A stretch of 64,000 nt of DNA from Sulfuritalea sp. (GCA_016710465.1 JADJVS010000016.1:682001-746000), one strand, 5' to 3'. Shown: positions 43,678 to 54,317, numbered from the stretch's first letter. Notes: generated by a model from the sequence alone, not told the origin. Translations and numbers: made by a program.

Positions 43678-44787
43678 TCAGCCGAGCCCCGGGGCCTTAC
43701 CGGCGATCTTCGGTGTCGGGCAGTCGACGTCGGCACACTGGGCGCGCTGGCGCAGCGCGGCATCAATCAACACCAGCGCCAGCATGGCCTCGGCGATCGG
43801 CGTGGCACGAATGCCGACACAGGGATCATGGCGGCCCAGCGTGGCGATCTCAGTAGCCTCACCGGCAAGATTGATGGTTCGGCGCGGCAGGCGGATGCTG
43901 GAGGTCGGTTTCACCGCCATGCGCACCACCACGTCCTGGCCGGTGGAAATACCGCCCAGCACGCCGCCGGCGTTGTTGCCGAGGAAGCCCTGCGGCGTCA
44001 GTTCGTCGCCGTGCTCGCTGCCCCTCTGCGTCACCGAGCGGAAGCCGGCGCCGATCTCGACGCCCTTGACGGCATTGATGCCCATCATGGCGTAGGCGAT
44101 ATCGGCGTCCAGGCGGTCATACACCGGGTCGCCCCAGCCCACCGGCACGCCGCGCGCCACCACGGTGACCTCGGCGCCCACCGAATCGCCCGACTTGCGC
44201 AAGGCATCCATGCAGGCTTCGAGTTCTGGAACGATGGCGACATCCGGCGCGAAGAACGGATTGCCGTCGATCGCCGCCTCATCGGTAAAGGGGATTCTGA
44301 TATCGCCGAGCTGACTCATCCAGCCGCGCAGCGTGACGCCATAGCGCTCGCGCAGCCATTTGCGGGCGATGGCGCCGGCCGCGACGCGCACCGCCGTTTC
44401 GCGCGCCGAGGCACGTCCGCCGCCACGGTAGTCGCGAATGCCGTACTTCTGCCAGTAGGTGTAGTCGGCATGGCCAGGTCGGAACTTCTCGGCGATGTCG
44501 CCGTAATCCTTGCTGCGCTGGTCCTCGTTGCGGATCAGCAGGCCGATAGGGGTTCCCGTGGTGCGGCCCTCGAAGACGCCGGAAAGAATCTCGACCGTGT
44601 CCGATTCGCGGCGCTGCGTGACATGACGCGAGGTGCCGGGCTTGCGCCGGTCGAGTTCGTGCTGGATGTCTGCGACGCCGAGTTCCATGCCCGGCGGGCA
44701 ACCGTCAACCACGCAGCCGATGGCCGGGCCATGGGATTCACCAAAAGAGCTTACGCAAAACAGCGAACCGAAGGTATTGCCGGCCAT
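43678..44787 (-). CDS. aroC: chorismate synthase
   Basis: Protein of 369 aa. Signatures GESHGPAIGCVVDG, RPGHADYTYWQKYG, RGGGRASARETA and GVLGGISTGQD. FMN-dependent last step of the shikimate pathway. Separated from fdxA by 28 bases on the same strand. Confidence 0.97.
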   Translation of the reverse strand: MAGNTFGSLFCVSSFGESHGPAIGCVVDGCPPGMELGVADIQHELDRRKPGTSRHVTQRRESDTVEILSGVFEGRTTGTPIGLLIRNEDQRSKDYGDIAEKFRPGHADYTYWQKYGIRDYRGGGRASARETAVRVAAGAIARKWLRERYGVTLRGWMSQLGDIRIPFTDEAAIDGNPFFAPDVAIVPELEACMDALRKSGDSVGAEVTVVARGVPVGWGDPVYDRLDADIAYAMMGINAVKGVEIGAGFRSVTQRGSEHGDELTPQGFLGNNAGGVLGGISTGQDVVVRMAVKPTSSIRLPRRTINLAGEATEIATLGRHDPCVGIRATPIAEAMLALVLIDAALRQRAQCADVDCPTPKIAGKAPGLG

Positions 44788-44815
44788 GAGGAAAATCCAG
44801 AAACGAAATCGGAGT

Positions 44816-45139
44816 TCAGCGCTCCAGGAGCGAAAGTTTGCCGTCCTTCTTCAGCCACTCATCGGCGTCGGCCGGGGGCTCCTTGCGCTCGATGATCACC
44901 GGCCATTTCTTCGCCAGTTCCGCATTCAGCGCCGTGAAATGCTCCTGCCCCTTGGGCACGTCATCCTCGGCGAAGATCGCCTCGGCCGGACACTCGGCCA
45001 CGCACAAGGTGCAGTCGATACACTCATCGGGATCGATGACAAGAAAATTCGGCCCTTCATGGAAACAGTCCACGGGGCAGACGTCGACGCAATCGGTGTA
45101 TTTGCACTTGATGCAGGCTTCGGTAACGACATAGGTCAT
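44816..45139 (-). CDS. fdxA: 7Fe ferredoxin
   Basis: Protein of 107 aa. The N-terminal half carries Cys ligands in CIKCKYTDCVDVCPVDCF and CIDCTLCVAECPAEAIF, the arrangement of one 3Fe-4S and one 4Fe-4S cluster. FdxA-type electron carrier. Transcribed away from trxA across a 180-base gap. Confidence 0.95.
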   Translation of the reverse strand: MTYVVTEACIKCKYTDCVDVCPVDCFHEGPNFLVIDPDECIDCTLCVAECPAEAIFAEDDVPKGQEHFTALNAELAKKWPVIIERKEPPADADEWLKKDGKLSLLER

Positions 45140-45319
45140 GGCGGGGCTCCGGCTACAAGGAACAATTTACCATTGCCGCACCAGATTGGCACATGGCCTC
45201 CGTTCGCCATGACGAGTTTTTTTTGCTAGCATTCCGCATGCAGGTGACGGCAGTCGCCTCCTTCCATCGCGCCGCCCGGCTGACGATGCGCCTCTCTGTT
45301 ACACGCCCCCGAGGATTTC

Positions 45320-45646
45320 ATGAGCGAACATATTCACCACGTTTCCGACAGCACATTCAAGGCCGAGGTACTCGACTCGTCCGTTCCGACCCTGGTCGAT
45401 TTCTGGGCCGAGTGGTGCGGCCCCTGCAAGATGATTGCCCCCATCCTGGACGAGGTTGCCAAGGACTACAACGGCAAGCTGCGCGTCGCCAAGCTCAATA
45501 TCGACGACAACCCCAAGGTGCCGGGCGAGTATGGCATCCGCGGCATTCCCACCCTGCTGTTGTTCAAGGGTGGCGCGGTTGAGGCACAAAAGGTCGGTGC
45601 CATGTCGAAGTCGCAACTCACGGCTTTCATTGACAGCAATCTCTGA
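45320..45646 (+). CDS. trxA: thioredoxin 1
   Basis: Protein of 108 aa with the active site WAEWCGPCKM and the cis-Pro loop GIRGIPTLLLFKGG. General cytoplasmic disulfide reductase. Placement immediately before rho is conserved in proteobacteria. Confidence 0.97.
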   Translation: MSEHIHHVSDSTFKAEVLDSSVPTLVDFWAEWCGPCKMIAPILDEVAKDYNGKLRVAKLNIDDNPKVPGEYGIRGIPTLLLFKGGAVEAQKVGAMSKSQLTAFIDSNL

Positions 45647-45660
45647 TCCCGTTACATTTC

Positions 45661-45683
45661 GGCCCGGAGTCTGATTCCGGGCC
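45661..45683 (+). terminator. hairpin after trxA (no U-tract)
   Basis: GGCCCGGA, loop of 7, TCCGGGCC: perfect 8-base stem starting 15 bases after the trxA stop. No run of T follows, so it is either a weak terminator or an RNA-stabilising 3' end. Confidence 0.45.
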
Positions 45684-45734
45684 GCCGCAGAAACACCAAG
45701 AATTTTCCGGCGCCCATGCCCTCGCAGTTCAGGT

Positions 45735-45830
45735 AGCGCCGAGTCGCCCTCCCTTCTGACCGAATTCCCACCGGAATTCACCCCCGAGATTCCCCCGTTC
45801 CGGCGTCATTCGCCGGCATTCCGCGCAGGA
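45735..45830 (+). promoter_or_regulatory. C-rich rho leader, possible autoregulatory rut region
   Basis: The rho leader has a pyrimidine-rich, G-poor stretch (CGCCCTCCCTTCTGACC, then CACCCCCGAGATTCCCCC) interrupted by a small inverted repeat GAATTCC-CACC-GGAATTC at 45762-45779. Rho is known to limit its own expression by terminating in its leader; this composition fits a rut site. Confidence 0.45.
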
Positions 45831-45835
45831 AGTCC

Positions 45836-47095
<1,260 letters not shown>

Positions 47096-47105
47096 TCGCC
47101 GCCAA

Positions 47106-47134
47106 TTGCATCAGGCTCCGTTTTGGCGGATAAT
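47106..47134 (+). promoter_or_regulatory. putative rpmE promoter
   Basis: TTGCAT and GATAAT separated by 17 bases, just after the rho stop and about 60 bases before the rpmE start. The -35 match is modest and the -10 match is 5 of 6. Confidence 0.4.
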
Positions 47135-47194
47135 GCCGAGTTCTGTCGGCTCGCCAAATCCACGGGCCGCGCTTGCAACCGAAAGGACACCCAA

Positions 47195-47404
47195 ATGAAA
47201 GACGGAATTCACCCCAAGTACGCCGAGATCGAGGTCACCTGCAGTTGCGGGAATACCTTCAAAACGGCCTCGACCAGCATCAAGCCGCTGCACATCGAAG
47301 TCTGCTCCTCGTGCCACCCCTTCTACACCGGCAAGCAGAAGATCGTCGACACCGCCGGCCGCGTCGAGCGCTTCCGCCAGAAATACAGCAAGAAGGCCGC
47401 CTGA
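47195..47404 (+). CDS. rpmE: 50S ribosomal protein L31 (zinc-binding type)
   Basis: Protein of 69 aa with the four zinc-site cysteines (TCSCGN and EVCSSCHPFYTG), marking the zinc-containing L31 rather than the zinc-free paralogue. The start is ATG at 47195 with GAAAGGA upstream; the frame from 47123 is rejected. Followed by a strong terminator. Confidence 0.97.
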   Translation: MKDGIHPKYAEIEVTCSCGNTFKTASTSIKPLHIEVCSSCHPFYTGKQKIVDTAGRVERFRQKYSKKAA

Positions 47405-47430
47405 ACGCGGAACTTCGCCGCATGACGCCG

Positions 47431-47460
47431 AAAAAGGCAGCTCTCGGGCTGCCTTTTTTC
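47431..47460 (+). terminator. rho-independent terminator after rpmE
   Basis: GGCAGC, loop TCTCGG, GCTGCC followed by six T, 32 bases after the rpmE stop. Textbook intrinsic terminator. Confidence 0.9.
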
Positions 47461-47485
47461 CATCTGTCGCCGGCCGGCACCGACC

Positions 47486-49087
47486 ATGCTCGAACAGTCT
47501 GACCGCTCCCTCGCCCCGCTGCTGGCCCGTCGCGCCGCCTGGGTGCTGTGCGCGATCTGGCTACTGGCCGGCGTCGTCGGCCACGATCCGTGGAAGGTCG
47601 ACGACGCCCTGCATCTCGGCGTCGCCTGGAGCATGGCCGGCGGCGACTGGCTGGTGCCGCGCATTGCCGGCGATCCCTGGCTGGTCACGCCGCCGCTCTA
47701 TCATTGGATAGCCACCATCTGCGGAAGGATCTTCGGCAACGTGATGCTCTGGCACGATGCCGCCCGCCTGGCCTCGGCCTTGTTTGGCGGCCTCTACCTG
47801 CTGGTGGTATCGCGCACAGCCTACCGGCTCAACGGTGGCAGCGCTGCCCTCGCCGCGCCGCTGCTGGCGATCGGCACGCTGGGCATGCTGGTGCCGATGC
47901 ATGACGCGCAACCGGCCATCGCCGCCATCGCCGGGTTTGCAATCACCTTGCGCGGACTCGCCGTCTGGCAGCAGCAGGCCTTGCGCGGTGGTGCCCTGTA
48001 TGGCCTCGGCCTCGGCATCAGCTTCCTCGCCGCCGGCAGCGACATCGCCGCCGTCGAGTTGGCTACCGCGCTGACCCTGATGCTGCATCCCGACTGGCGA
48101 CGCCGCGACAGCCTCAAGGCCTGGCTAGTCGCCCTCGGCATCGGCCTGGCGCTGGCCCTGCCCTGGCCGCTGCTGTTGTGGCAACAGGCGCCGACACTGT
48201 TCGATCTGTGGTGGGCTGCCGAACTCGGCAGCCTGGGCTTCCATGGCGGCCTCGGCCTCAATCACCTCGAAATGTTGGCCTGGGCCGCCTGGCCGGTATT
48301 GCCGCTGGCGCTCTGGGCGCTCTGGCTGGAGCGACGCAAGCCGTTTCAGGCGCGAAACTTCCTGATGTCGACCGCCGCCGTCTGGGCCCTGCTGCTGTTT
48401 CTCGCCGATTCGCCAAAGCCGGCCACGCTGCTGCCGGCGCTGGTGCCGCTCACCTTGCTGGCCGCCGCCGCGGCCGCGCGCCTACGTCGAGGCGCGGCCA
48501 ACGCCTTCGACTGGTTTGGCATGATGACCTTCACTCTGGTCGCCGCCCTGATCTGGCTGGGCGGCATTGCCATGCTCACCGGCGAGCCTGCACGGGTGGC
48601 CAAGAACTTCAGCAAGCCGGCGCCCGGCTTCGTCGCCGAAGCCCACCCGCTAGTCATCCTGCTGGCCATCGCCGCCAGCGTCATCTGGATCGCCGTGATG
48701 TTGCGCACGCCGCGCTCGCCCTGGCGCGCCGCCGCGCGCTGGAGCATCGGCGTCACCACCATCTGGGTGTTGTTGATGCTGCTCTGGCTGCCCTGGATCG
48801 ACCATGGCAAGACCTACCGAAGCGCAAGCGCCGATCTGCGCCATGCCCTGGGCACCAATCCTGGCTGCATTGCGCGCCGTGGCCTCGGCCTTGCGCAGCG
48901 CGCATCGCTCGACTATTTCAATGGCATTCGCACGGTGGGCGGCGGTCGTGCCGCCAACTGCCGCCACATGATCGTGCAGGCATCGCCGCGCGCGGACAAG
49001 GACATCCCGGGCTGGACCCTCGTCGCGGACACCTCGCGCCCCGGCGACAAGGGCGAGCGCTTGCGGCTGTATCGCCGCGGCGAGTGA
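47486..49087 (+). CDS. ArnT/GT39-like membrane glycosyltransferase, putative
   Basis: Protein of 533 aa with about ten to twelve membrane segments. The first periplasmic loop (DPWKVDDALHLGVAWSMAGGDWLVPRIAGDPWL) follows the pattern of ArnT and other polyprenyl-phosphate-dependent GT-C enzymes, including acidic residues at the DD and GDW positions. The C-terminal soluble part (about 430-533) is small. The sugar acceptor is unknown. It stands between the rpmE terminator and convergent orn. Confidence 0.7.
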   Translation: MLEQSDRSLAPLLARRAAWVLCAIWLLAGVVGHDPWKVDDALHLGVAWSMAGGDWLVPRIAGDPWLVTPPLYHWIATICGRIFGNVMLWHDAARLASALFGGLYLLVVSRTAYRLNGGSAALAAPLLAIGTLGMLVPMHDAQPAIAAIAGFAITLRGLAVWQQQALRGGALYGLGLGISFLAAGSDIAAVELATALTLMLHPDWRRRDSLKAWLVALGIGLALALPWPLLLWQQAPTLFDLWWAAELGSLGFHGGLGLNHLEMLAWAAWPVLPLALWALWLERRKPFQARNFLMSTAAVWALLLFLADSPKPATLLPALVPLTLLAAAAAARLRRGAANAFDWFGMMTFTLVAALIWLGGIAMLTGEPARVAKNFSKPAPGFVAEAHPLVILLAIAASVIWIAVMLRTPRSPWRAAARWSIGVTTIWVLLMLLWLPWIDHGKTYRSASADLRHALGTNPGCIARRGLGLAQRASLDYFNGIRTVGGGRAANCRHMIVQASPRADKDIPGWTLVADTSRPGDKGERLRLYRRGE

Positions 49088-49633
49088 CTAGACGTTGATG
49101 AAGTGCTCGCGGTAATACTTCATTTCCGCGATCGACTCGAGGATGTCGGCCAGCGCCTCGTGCTTGCCCTGTTTCTTCAGCCCTTTCGCCACCTCGGGCT
49201 TCCAGCGTTTGCACAGTTCCTTGAGCGTCGACACATCGAGGTTGCGGTAGTGGAACCAGTCTTCCAGCTTCGGCATGTAGCGGGCCATGAAGCGGCGGTC
49301 CTGGCAGATCGAATTGCCGCACATCGGCGTTGTCGACTTGGGCACGTGGCGGCGCATGAACTCCAGCGCCTGCTCCTCCACCTGCGCCTCGGTCAGGATC
49401 GAATCCTTGACGCGCTGGATCAGGCCGGATTTGCCGTGCGTGCTCCGGTTCCACTCATCCATGCCGTTCAGCACCGCGTCGGATTGATGCACCACCCAGG
49501 TCGGCGCCTCGGCGATGATCTCCAGATTGTTGTTGGTGACCACCAGCGCGAGTTCGATGATGCGATCCGTTTCCGGAAACAGCCCCGTCATTTCCATGTC
49601 GAGCCAGACGAGCGCGTTTTGATCCTGTGCCAT
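49088..49633 (-). CDS. orn: oligoribonuclease
   Basis: Protein of 181 aa, DEDDh exonuclease. Exo I VWLDMEMTGL, Exo II CGNSICQDRRFM, Exo III HEALADI(LES). Degrades 2- to 5-nt RNAs, including pGpG from c-di-GMP turnover. The start is ATG at 49633; the extension to 49849 runs into the divergent protease gene and is rejected. Confidence 0.97.
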   Translation of the reverse strand: MAQDQNALVWLDMEMTGLFPETDRIIELALVVTNNNLEIIAEAPTWVVHQSDAVLNGMDEWNRSTHGKSGLIQRVKDSILTEAQVEEQALEFMRRHVPKSTTPMCGNSICQDRRFMARYMPKLEDWFHYRNLDVSTLKELCKRWKPEVAKGLKKQGKHEALADILESIAEMKYYREHFINV

Positions 49634-49688
49634 AATTTTCCGCAGACCGTGCCTTGATCGCGGCATTCTCGCACAGCGATCCCCGCCC

Positions 49689-50933
49689 ATGAGCCCGCAA
49701 ACCTTCAGCCTGATCTTCGTCGCCGCGTTGCTGTTGTCCACCGGATTGCGCCTGTGGCTGGACCTGCGCCACCTGCGCCACGTCGCCGCGCATCGCGACC
49801 AGGTGCCGGCCGATTTTTTTGGCCGCATCGAACTCGTCGACCACCGCAAGGCCGCCGACTACACCACCGCCAAGCTGCGCCTGGGCTTTTTCGAGACCCT
49901 GGTCGACACCGTAATGCTGATCCTGCTGACGCTCGGCGGCCTGCTGGCCCTGATCGATGGCGGGCTGCGCGAGTGGCTGGGTGCCGGCCACCCGCAGGGT
50001 CTGGCGCTGTTCGCCACTGTCGGCCTGATCGGCTTCATCCTTGGCCTGCCGGCCAGCTTGTACCGCAGCTTCGTGCTTGAAGAACGCTTCGGCTTCAACA
50101 AGCTGACCTGGAAGCTCTGGCTCGCCGACCTGGCCAAAGGCGCCGCACTCACCGTCGCCATCGGCGGCCCGCTGCTCTATGCCGTGCTCTGGCTGATGGA
50201 TGCCATGGGCCGCCACTGGTGGCTGTATGTCTGGCTGCTGTGGCTGGGCACCAACCTGCTGATCCTTTTCCTCTACCCCACTGTCATCGCGCCGCTGTTC
50301 AACAAGTTCACTCCGCTCGAGGACGCCTCGCTCAGGCAGCGCATCGAGGCCCTGCTGGCACGCTGCGGCTTTTCTTCCTCGGGGCTGTTCGTGATGGACG
50401 GCTCGAAGCGTTCGGCCCACGGCAACGCCTACTTCACCGGTTTCGGCCGCGCCAAGCGCATCGTCTTTTTCGACACCCTGCTGGAGAAACTGGCGCCGCA
50501 GGAAATCGAGGCGGTGCTGGCGCACGAGCTCGGCCACTTCCGCCACAAGCACGTGGTCAAGCGCATCGCGCTGATGGGCGCGATGAGCCTTGCCTTCCTC
50601 TGGCTGCTCGGGCTGCTGATCGGCCAGCCCTGGTTTTATGAAGGCCTGGGAGTCGGCGCCGGCAGCACGGCGATGGGGCTGTTGCTGTTCTCGATGGTGC
50701 TGCCGGTGTTCCTGTTTCCGCTGGCGCCGCTGACCTCGGCCCTCTCGCGCCGGCACGAATACGAAGCCGACGCCTATGCCGCGCAGCAGACCGCCGCCGC
50801 CGACCTGATCGCCGCGCTGGTCAAGCTCTACCGCGACAACGCGGCGACGCTGACGCCCGACCCGCTGCATTCGCTGTTCCACGATTCACACCCGCCAGCC
50901 AGCCAGCGCATCGCGCGACTGCATCACGCCTGA
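49689..50933 (+). CDS. M48 (Ste24-like) membrane metalloprotease
   Basis: Protein of 414 aa with about seven membrane segments. Zinc motif HELGH with a downstream Glu in RRHEYEADAYA; FGFNKLTWKLWLAD is typical of CAAX-protease-1/Ste24 relatives. Probable role in membrane protein quality control. Divergent from orn; followed 8 bases later by the pterin dehydratase gene. Confidence 0.92.
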   Translation: MSPQTFSLIFVAALLLSTGLRLWLDLRHLRHVAAHRDQVPADFFGRIELVDHRKAADYTTAKLRLGFFETLVDTVMLILLTLGGLLALIDGGLREWLGAGHPQGLALFATVGLIGFILGLPASLYRSFVLEERFGFNKLTWKLWLADLAKGAALTVAIGGPLLYAVLWLMDAMGRHWWLYVWLLWLGTNLLILFLYPTVIAPLFNKFTPLEDASLRQRIEALLARCGFSSSGLFVMDGSKRSAHGNAYFTGFGRAKRIVFFDTLLEKLAPQEIEAVLAHELGHFRHKHVVKRIALMGAMSLAFLWLLGLLIGQPWFYEGLGVGAGSTAMGLLLFSMVLPVFLFPLAPLTSALSRRHEYEADAYAAQQTAAADLIAALVKLYRDNAATLTPDPLHSLFHDSHPPASQRIARLHHA

Positions 50934-50941
50934 GGAAAATC

Positions 50942-51280
50942 ATGACCACCGTTTGCGATCTCGCCAAAGGCAGATGTAAGCCCTGTGAAGGCGGCGTGCC
51001 GCCGCTCGCCGACGATGAAGTCGCGAAGCTGCTGGCCACGCTTGACGGCTGGAAGCGCGATGGCAACATCATCAGCAAGACCTACCAGTTCAAGAACTAT
51101 TACGAGACCATGGCCTTCGTGAACGCCTCGGCCTGGATTTCGCATCGCGAGGATCACCATCCCGACCTCGCCGTCGGCTGGGGCCAGTGCACGGTCAGCT
51201 ATACCACCCACGCCATCGGCGGGCTGTCGGAAAACGACTTCATCTGCGCGGCGAAGATCGATGCCCTGTTCGCGCTGTAA
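50942..51280 (+). CDS. phhB: pterin-4a-carbinolamine dehydratase
   Basis: Protein of 112 aa; HREDHHPDLAVGWGQCTVSYTTH carries the conserved His residues of the PCD/DCoH family. It recycles the oxidised pterin of aromatic amino acid hydroxylases. No hydroxylase gene is adjacent. The start is ATG with GAGGAAAAT upstream; rsgA starts 6 bases after the stop. Confidence 0.93.
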   Translation: MTTVCDLAKGRCKPCEGGVPPLADDEVAKLLATLDGWKRDGNIISKTYQFKNYYETMAFVNASAWISHREDHHPDLAVGWGQCTVSYTTHAIGGLSENDFICAAKIDALFAL

Positions 51281-51286
51281 GCCGCG

Positions 51287-52153
51287 TTGAACGCCGCCGG
51301 CACCATCATCGCGGCCTTCGGGCGGCACTATGAAATCGAACTGGCCGACGGCCGCATCGCCACCGGCTATCCGAAAGGCAAGAAGAGCCTGCTCGCCGTC
51401 GGCGATGAAGTCCAGTTGAGCCCCAACGGCCAGATCATGGCGCATGGCGCGCGCCGCAGCCTGCTCTACCGCAGCGATGCCTACCGGCAAAAGCTGATCG
51501 CCGCCAACGCCACGCAACTGCTGCTGGTGGTCGCCACCGACCCCTCGTTCTCGGACATGCTGCTCTCCCGCGCCCTGGTCGCGGCCGAGCATCAAGGCCT
51601 CACCACCACCATCGTCCTCAACAAGTGCGACCTCGTCGCCGCGCTGCCTGCCGCGCGCAAACTTCTTGCGCCCTACATCGCGCTGGGGTGTCGGGTCATA
51701 GAACTCTCGGCCAAACAGGATCCCTCGCCGCTGCTGCCACTGCTGGCCGGCGAAAGCTCGGTGCTGGTGGGCCAGTCCGGCATGGGCAAATCGACATTGA
51801 CCAATGCCCTGGTGCCCGGCGCCGCGGCGGCGACGCGCGAACTCTCGACGGCGCTGGACAGCGGCAAGCACACCACCACCTACGCCCGCCGCTACAAACT
51901 TCCCCAAGGAGGAACGCTGATCGACAGCCCCGGCCTGCAGGAATTCGGCTTGAAGCACCTGACGGCGCAGGAGATCGAATTCGGCTTCGCCGAGTTCCGC
52001 CCCTTCCTCGGCCAGTGCCGCTTCCGCGACTGCCAGCACGATGCCGAGCCCGGCTGCGCGATCAAGCAGGCCCTTGCCGAGGGCATAATTCATCCACGCC
52101 GCCTCGACCACTTCCGCCAATTCATCTCGGAAAGCCGCCATGGATCGCACTGA
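51287..52153 (+). CDS. rsgA: small ribosomal subunit biogenesis GTPase
   Basis: Protein of 288 aa, circularly permuted GTPase with motif order NKCD (G4), GQSGMGKSTLTN (G1), DSPG (G3), followed by the C-terminal zinc site CRFRDCQHDAEPGC. N-terminal OB fold starts at TIIAAFGRHYEIEL. The start is TTG at 51287, since no ATG or GTG fits; a slightly shorter N-terminus than usual is implied. Overlaps the WYL regulator by 14 bases. Confidence 0.95.
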   Translation: MNAAGTIIAAFGRHYEIELADGRIATGYPKGKKSLLAVGDEVQLSPNGQIMAHGARRSLLYRSDAYRQKLIAANATQLLLVVATDPSFSDMLLSRALVAAEHQGLTTTIVLNKCDLVAALPAARKLLAPYIALGCRVIELSAKQDPSPLLPLLAGESSVLVGQSGMGKSTLTNALVPGAAAATRELSTALDSGKHTTTYARRYKLPQGGTLIDSPGLQEFGLKHLTAQEIEFGFAEFRPFLGQCRFRDCQHDAEPGCAIKQALAEGIIHPRRLDHFRQFISESRHGSH

Positions 52154-53156
52154 GCGCTTCTACAAGATCGACCAGATGATCCACGATCGCGGGCTCGTCA
52201 CCTGTACCGAGTTGCTCGAGGCGCTGGAAATCTCTCGCGCCACGCTCAAGCGCGACCTCGAATACATGCGCAACCGCCTCAACGCGCCCATCGTCTGGGA
52301 CCGCGATGCCGGCACTGCCGGCGGCTACCGCTTCGACACCCCGCACGCCGAGGCCGGCGCGCAATACGAATTGCCCGGCCTGTGGTTCAACTCGGGCGAA
52401 GTGCATGCCTTGCTGACCATGCAGCACCTGCTCACCGACCTCGATCCCGGCGGCATCCTGACGCCGCACATCCAGCCGCTGATCGCGCGCCTCAACAGCC
52501 TGCTAGGCACGGCGGAAAACACCGCCGACGAAATCCGCCGCCGCGTGCTGATCGTCGGCCTGGGCCGCCGCGAGCTCAAGCTCGCGCATTTCGAGAAGGT
52601 GGGCGCCGCGCTGCTGCGCAGAAAGCGCCTGGCCATCACCTACTTCGCCCGGGGCAGCGGCGAAACCACCGAGCGCGAGGTCTCGCCGCAGCGCCTGGTC
52701 TACTACCGCGAGAACTGGTACCTCGACGCCTGGTGCCACCTGCGCAACGACATCCGCAACTTCGCCCTCGACTCGATCCGCGAATGCAATGTCATCGAGA
52801 AGAAGGCGCGTGAAGTCTCGCACCGCAGCCTCGACGAAGTGCTCGGCGCCGGCTACGGCATTTTTTCCGGGCGCAGGCTGCAGCACGCCAAGCTTCGCTT
52901 CACGCCCAAGCGCGCGCGCTGGGTGGCACTGGAGACCTGGCATCCGAAACAGAAAGGGCAGTACGAAGCCGACGGCTCCTGGCGGCTGGAATTTCCCTAC
53001 GCCGATCACCGCGAGCTGATCATGGACATCCTCAAGTTCGGCGCCGATGTCGAAGTGCTGGCCCCGCCCGACCTGCGGCGACGCGTGGCCGAGGAAGCAG
53101 CGCGGCTGACCGCGCTGTATGCGGCAGCGCCGAAGGCCAAGGCCGCTGCAGCCTGA
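52140..53156 (+). CDS. WYL-domain transcriptional regulator (YafY-like)
   Basis: Protein of 338 aa: N-terminal winged HTH (ERFYKIDQMIHDRGLVTCTEL...SRATLKRDLEYMR), then a WYL domain (about 150-235: LVYYRENWYLDAWCHLRNDIRNFALDSI) and the C-terminal WCX-type extension. Such regulators sense nucleic-acid or nucleotide ligands in several studied cases; the target here is unknown. Confidence 0.9.
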   Translation: MDRTERFYKIDQMIHDRGLVTCTELLEALEISRATLKRDLEYMRNRLNAPIVWDRDAGTAGGYRFDTPHAEAGAQYELPGLWFNSGEVHALLTMQHLLTDLDPGGILTPHIQPLIARLNSLLGTAENTADEIRRRVLIVGLGRRELKLAHFEKVGAALLRRKRLAITYFARGSGETTEREVSPQRLVYYRENWYLDAWCHLRNDIRNFALDSIRECNVIEKKAREVSHRSLDEVLGAGYGIFSGRRLQHAKLRFTPKRARWVALETWHPKQKGQYEADGSWRLEFPYADHRELIMDILKFGADVEVLAPPDLRRRVAEEAARLTALYAAAPKAKAAAA

Positions 53157-53256
53157 GGCCCGCCTTTGCCGCGGCACGGCACTTGAGCACCGCGATTCAT
53201 GCTACCGTCTTGGCGCAGTCCAAAACATAACAGCCATCGCCCAACAGGAGAACCGC

Positions 53257-54219
53257 ATGAAAAACACATCATTGCTCGGCGCCTTCGTCGCCAGCATTTT
53301 GCTGGCCCAGCCCGCCCTCGCGCAGAACGTCAAGGTCACGCCACTGGGTGGCCAGGAAGGCGAGTTCTGCCCGCTCGACCGCGCCCTGATCTTCGAAGAC
53401 CCGAACGGCACGCGCGTGCTCTACGACCCCGGCCGCACCGTCGCCGGCGCCGATGACCCGCGCCTGGGCAAGATCGACGTGGTGCTGGTCAGCCACATGC
53501 ATGGCGACCACGTCGGCGACCTGCATGCCAAGGCGCCGAATTCCGGCGCCTGCGACAAGCCCGATTTCTCGGTATCGGCCAAGCCGAATTCGAGCGCGGT
53601 GAACATCGCCGTCGCCAAGGGCGCCAAGATGGTCACCGGTTCGGAGATGGCGGGCTTCTTCGGCAACAAGCTGAAGGCCGCCGGCGGCGACCCGAAGAAC
53701 TCCATCCTCGCCCGCTTTGGCGCCACGCAGAAGGTCGGCGGCGTGTCCATTTCCACCGTCACCGCGATCCACAGCAATGCGCTCGATCCCGAGCTGATCG
53801 GCGGCGTGCTCGGCCAGTACCTCAAGGAAGCCGGCATCGGCGCCTATGTCGGCGAGGCCACGGGCTATGTGCTGAAGTTCAGCAACGGCCTGGTGGCTTA
53901 CCTTTCCGGCGACACCGGCATCACCGGCGACCAGGACAAGGTGGTGCGCGGCCACTACAACGCCAAGCTGGCGGTGATGAACATCGGCGACACCTTCACC
54001 ACCGGCCCAACCGAAGCCGCCTACGTCATCAACGACCTGGTCAAGCCGAATGCCGTGATCGCCTCCCATGCCAACGAAGTCGGCACCGTCGGCGGCAAGG
54101 TCCGCGCCGGCTCGCGCACCGAGACCTTCATCAAGGCCAGCAAGGTGCCGGTGCATGTGCCGCTGTCGGGCAAGACCATGGAGTTCGATGCCGGCGGCAA
54201 GTGCGTGGCGGGTTGCTGA
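53257..54219 (+). CDS. secreted metallo-beta-lactamase-fold hydrolase
   Basis: Protein of 320 aa with signal peptide (about 1-22, ending ALAQ). Metal motif SHMHGDHVGD (HxHxDH), later YLSGDTG (Asp ligand) and a C-terminal IASHANEVGT. Resembles UlaG-like MBL hydrolases. The start is ATG at 53257 with CAGGAG upstream. Substrate unknown. Last housekeeping-like gene before the accessory island. Confidence 0.88.
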   Translation: MKNTSLLGAFVASILLAQPALAQNVKVTPLGGQEGEFCPLDRALIFEDPNGTRVLYDPGRTVAGADDPRLGKIDVVLVSHMHGDHVGDLHAKAPNSGACDKPDFSVSAKPNSSAVNIAVAKGAKMVTGSEMAGFFGNKLKAAGGDPKNSILARFGATQKVGGVSISTVTAIHSNALDPELIGGVLGQYLKEAGIGAYVGEATGYVLKFSNGLVAYLSGDTGITGDQDKVVRGHYNAKLAVMNIGDTFTTGPTEAAYVINDLVKPNAVIASHANEVGTVGGKVRAGSRTETFIKASKVPVHVPLSGKTMEFDAGGKCVAGC

Positions 54220-54280
54220 CCTGGTAAAGCGTGCAGGGCGCCGCGCGCCGCGCGCCGCCCGGGTCGAATCCCTTCCGCAC

Positions 54281-54317
54281 TTGACATTCGCCGATCAAAT
54301 AATATCATCGGTGATAT
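54281..54317 (+). promoter_or_regulatory. promoter and operator of PIN toxin operon
   Basis: TTGACA at 54281 and TATCAT at 54303 with a 16-base spacer. The -10 box lies inside a perfect palindrome ATATCA-TCGG-TGATAT (54302-54317) whose last bases are the first two of the toxin start codon. The transcript would begin at or next to the ATG, giving a leaderless mRNA with the operator over the -10 box. Confidence 0.6.
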
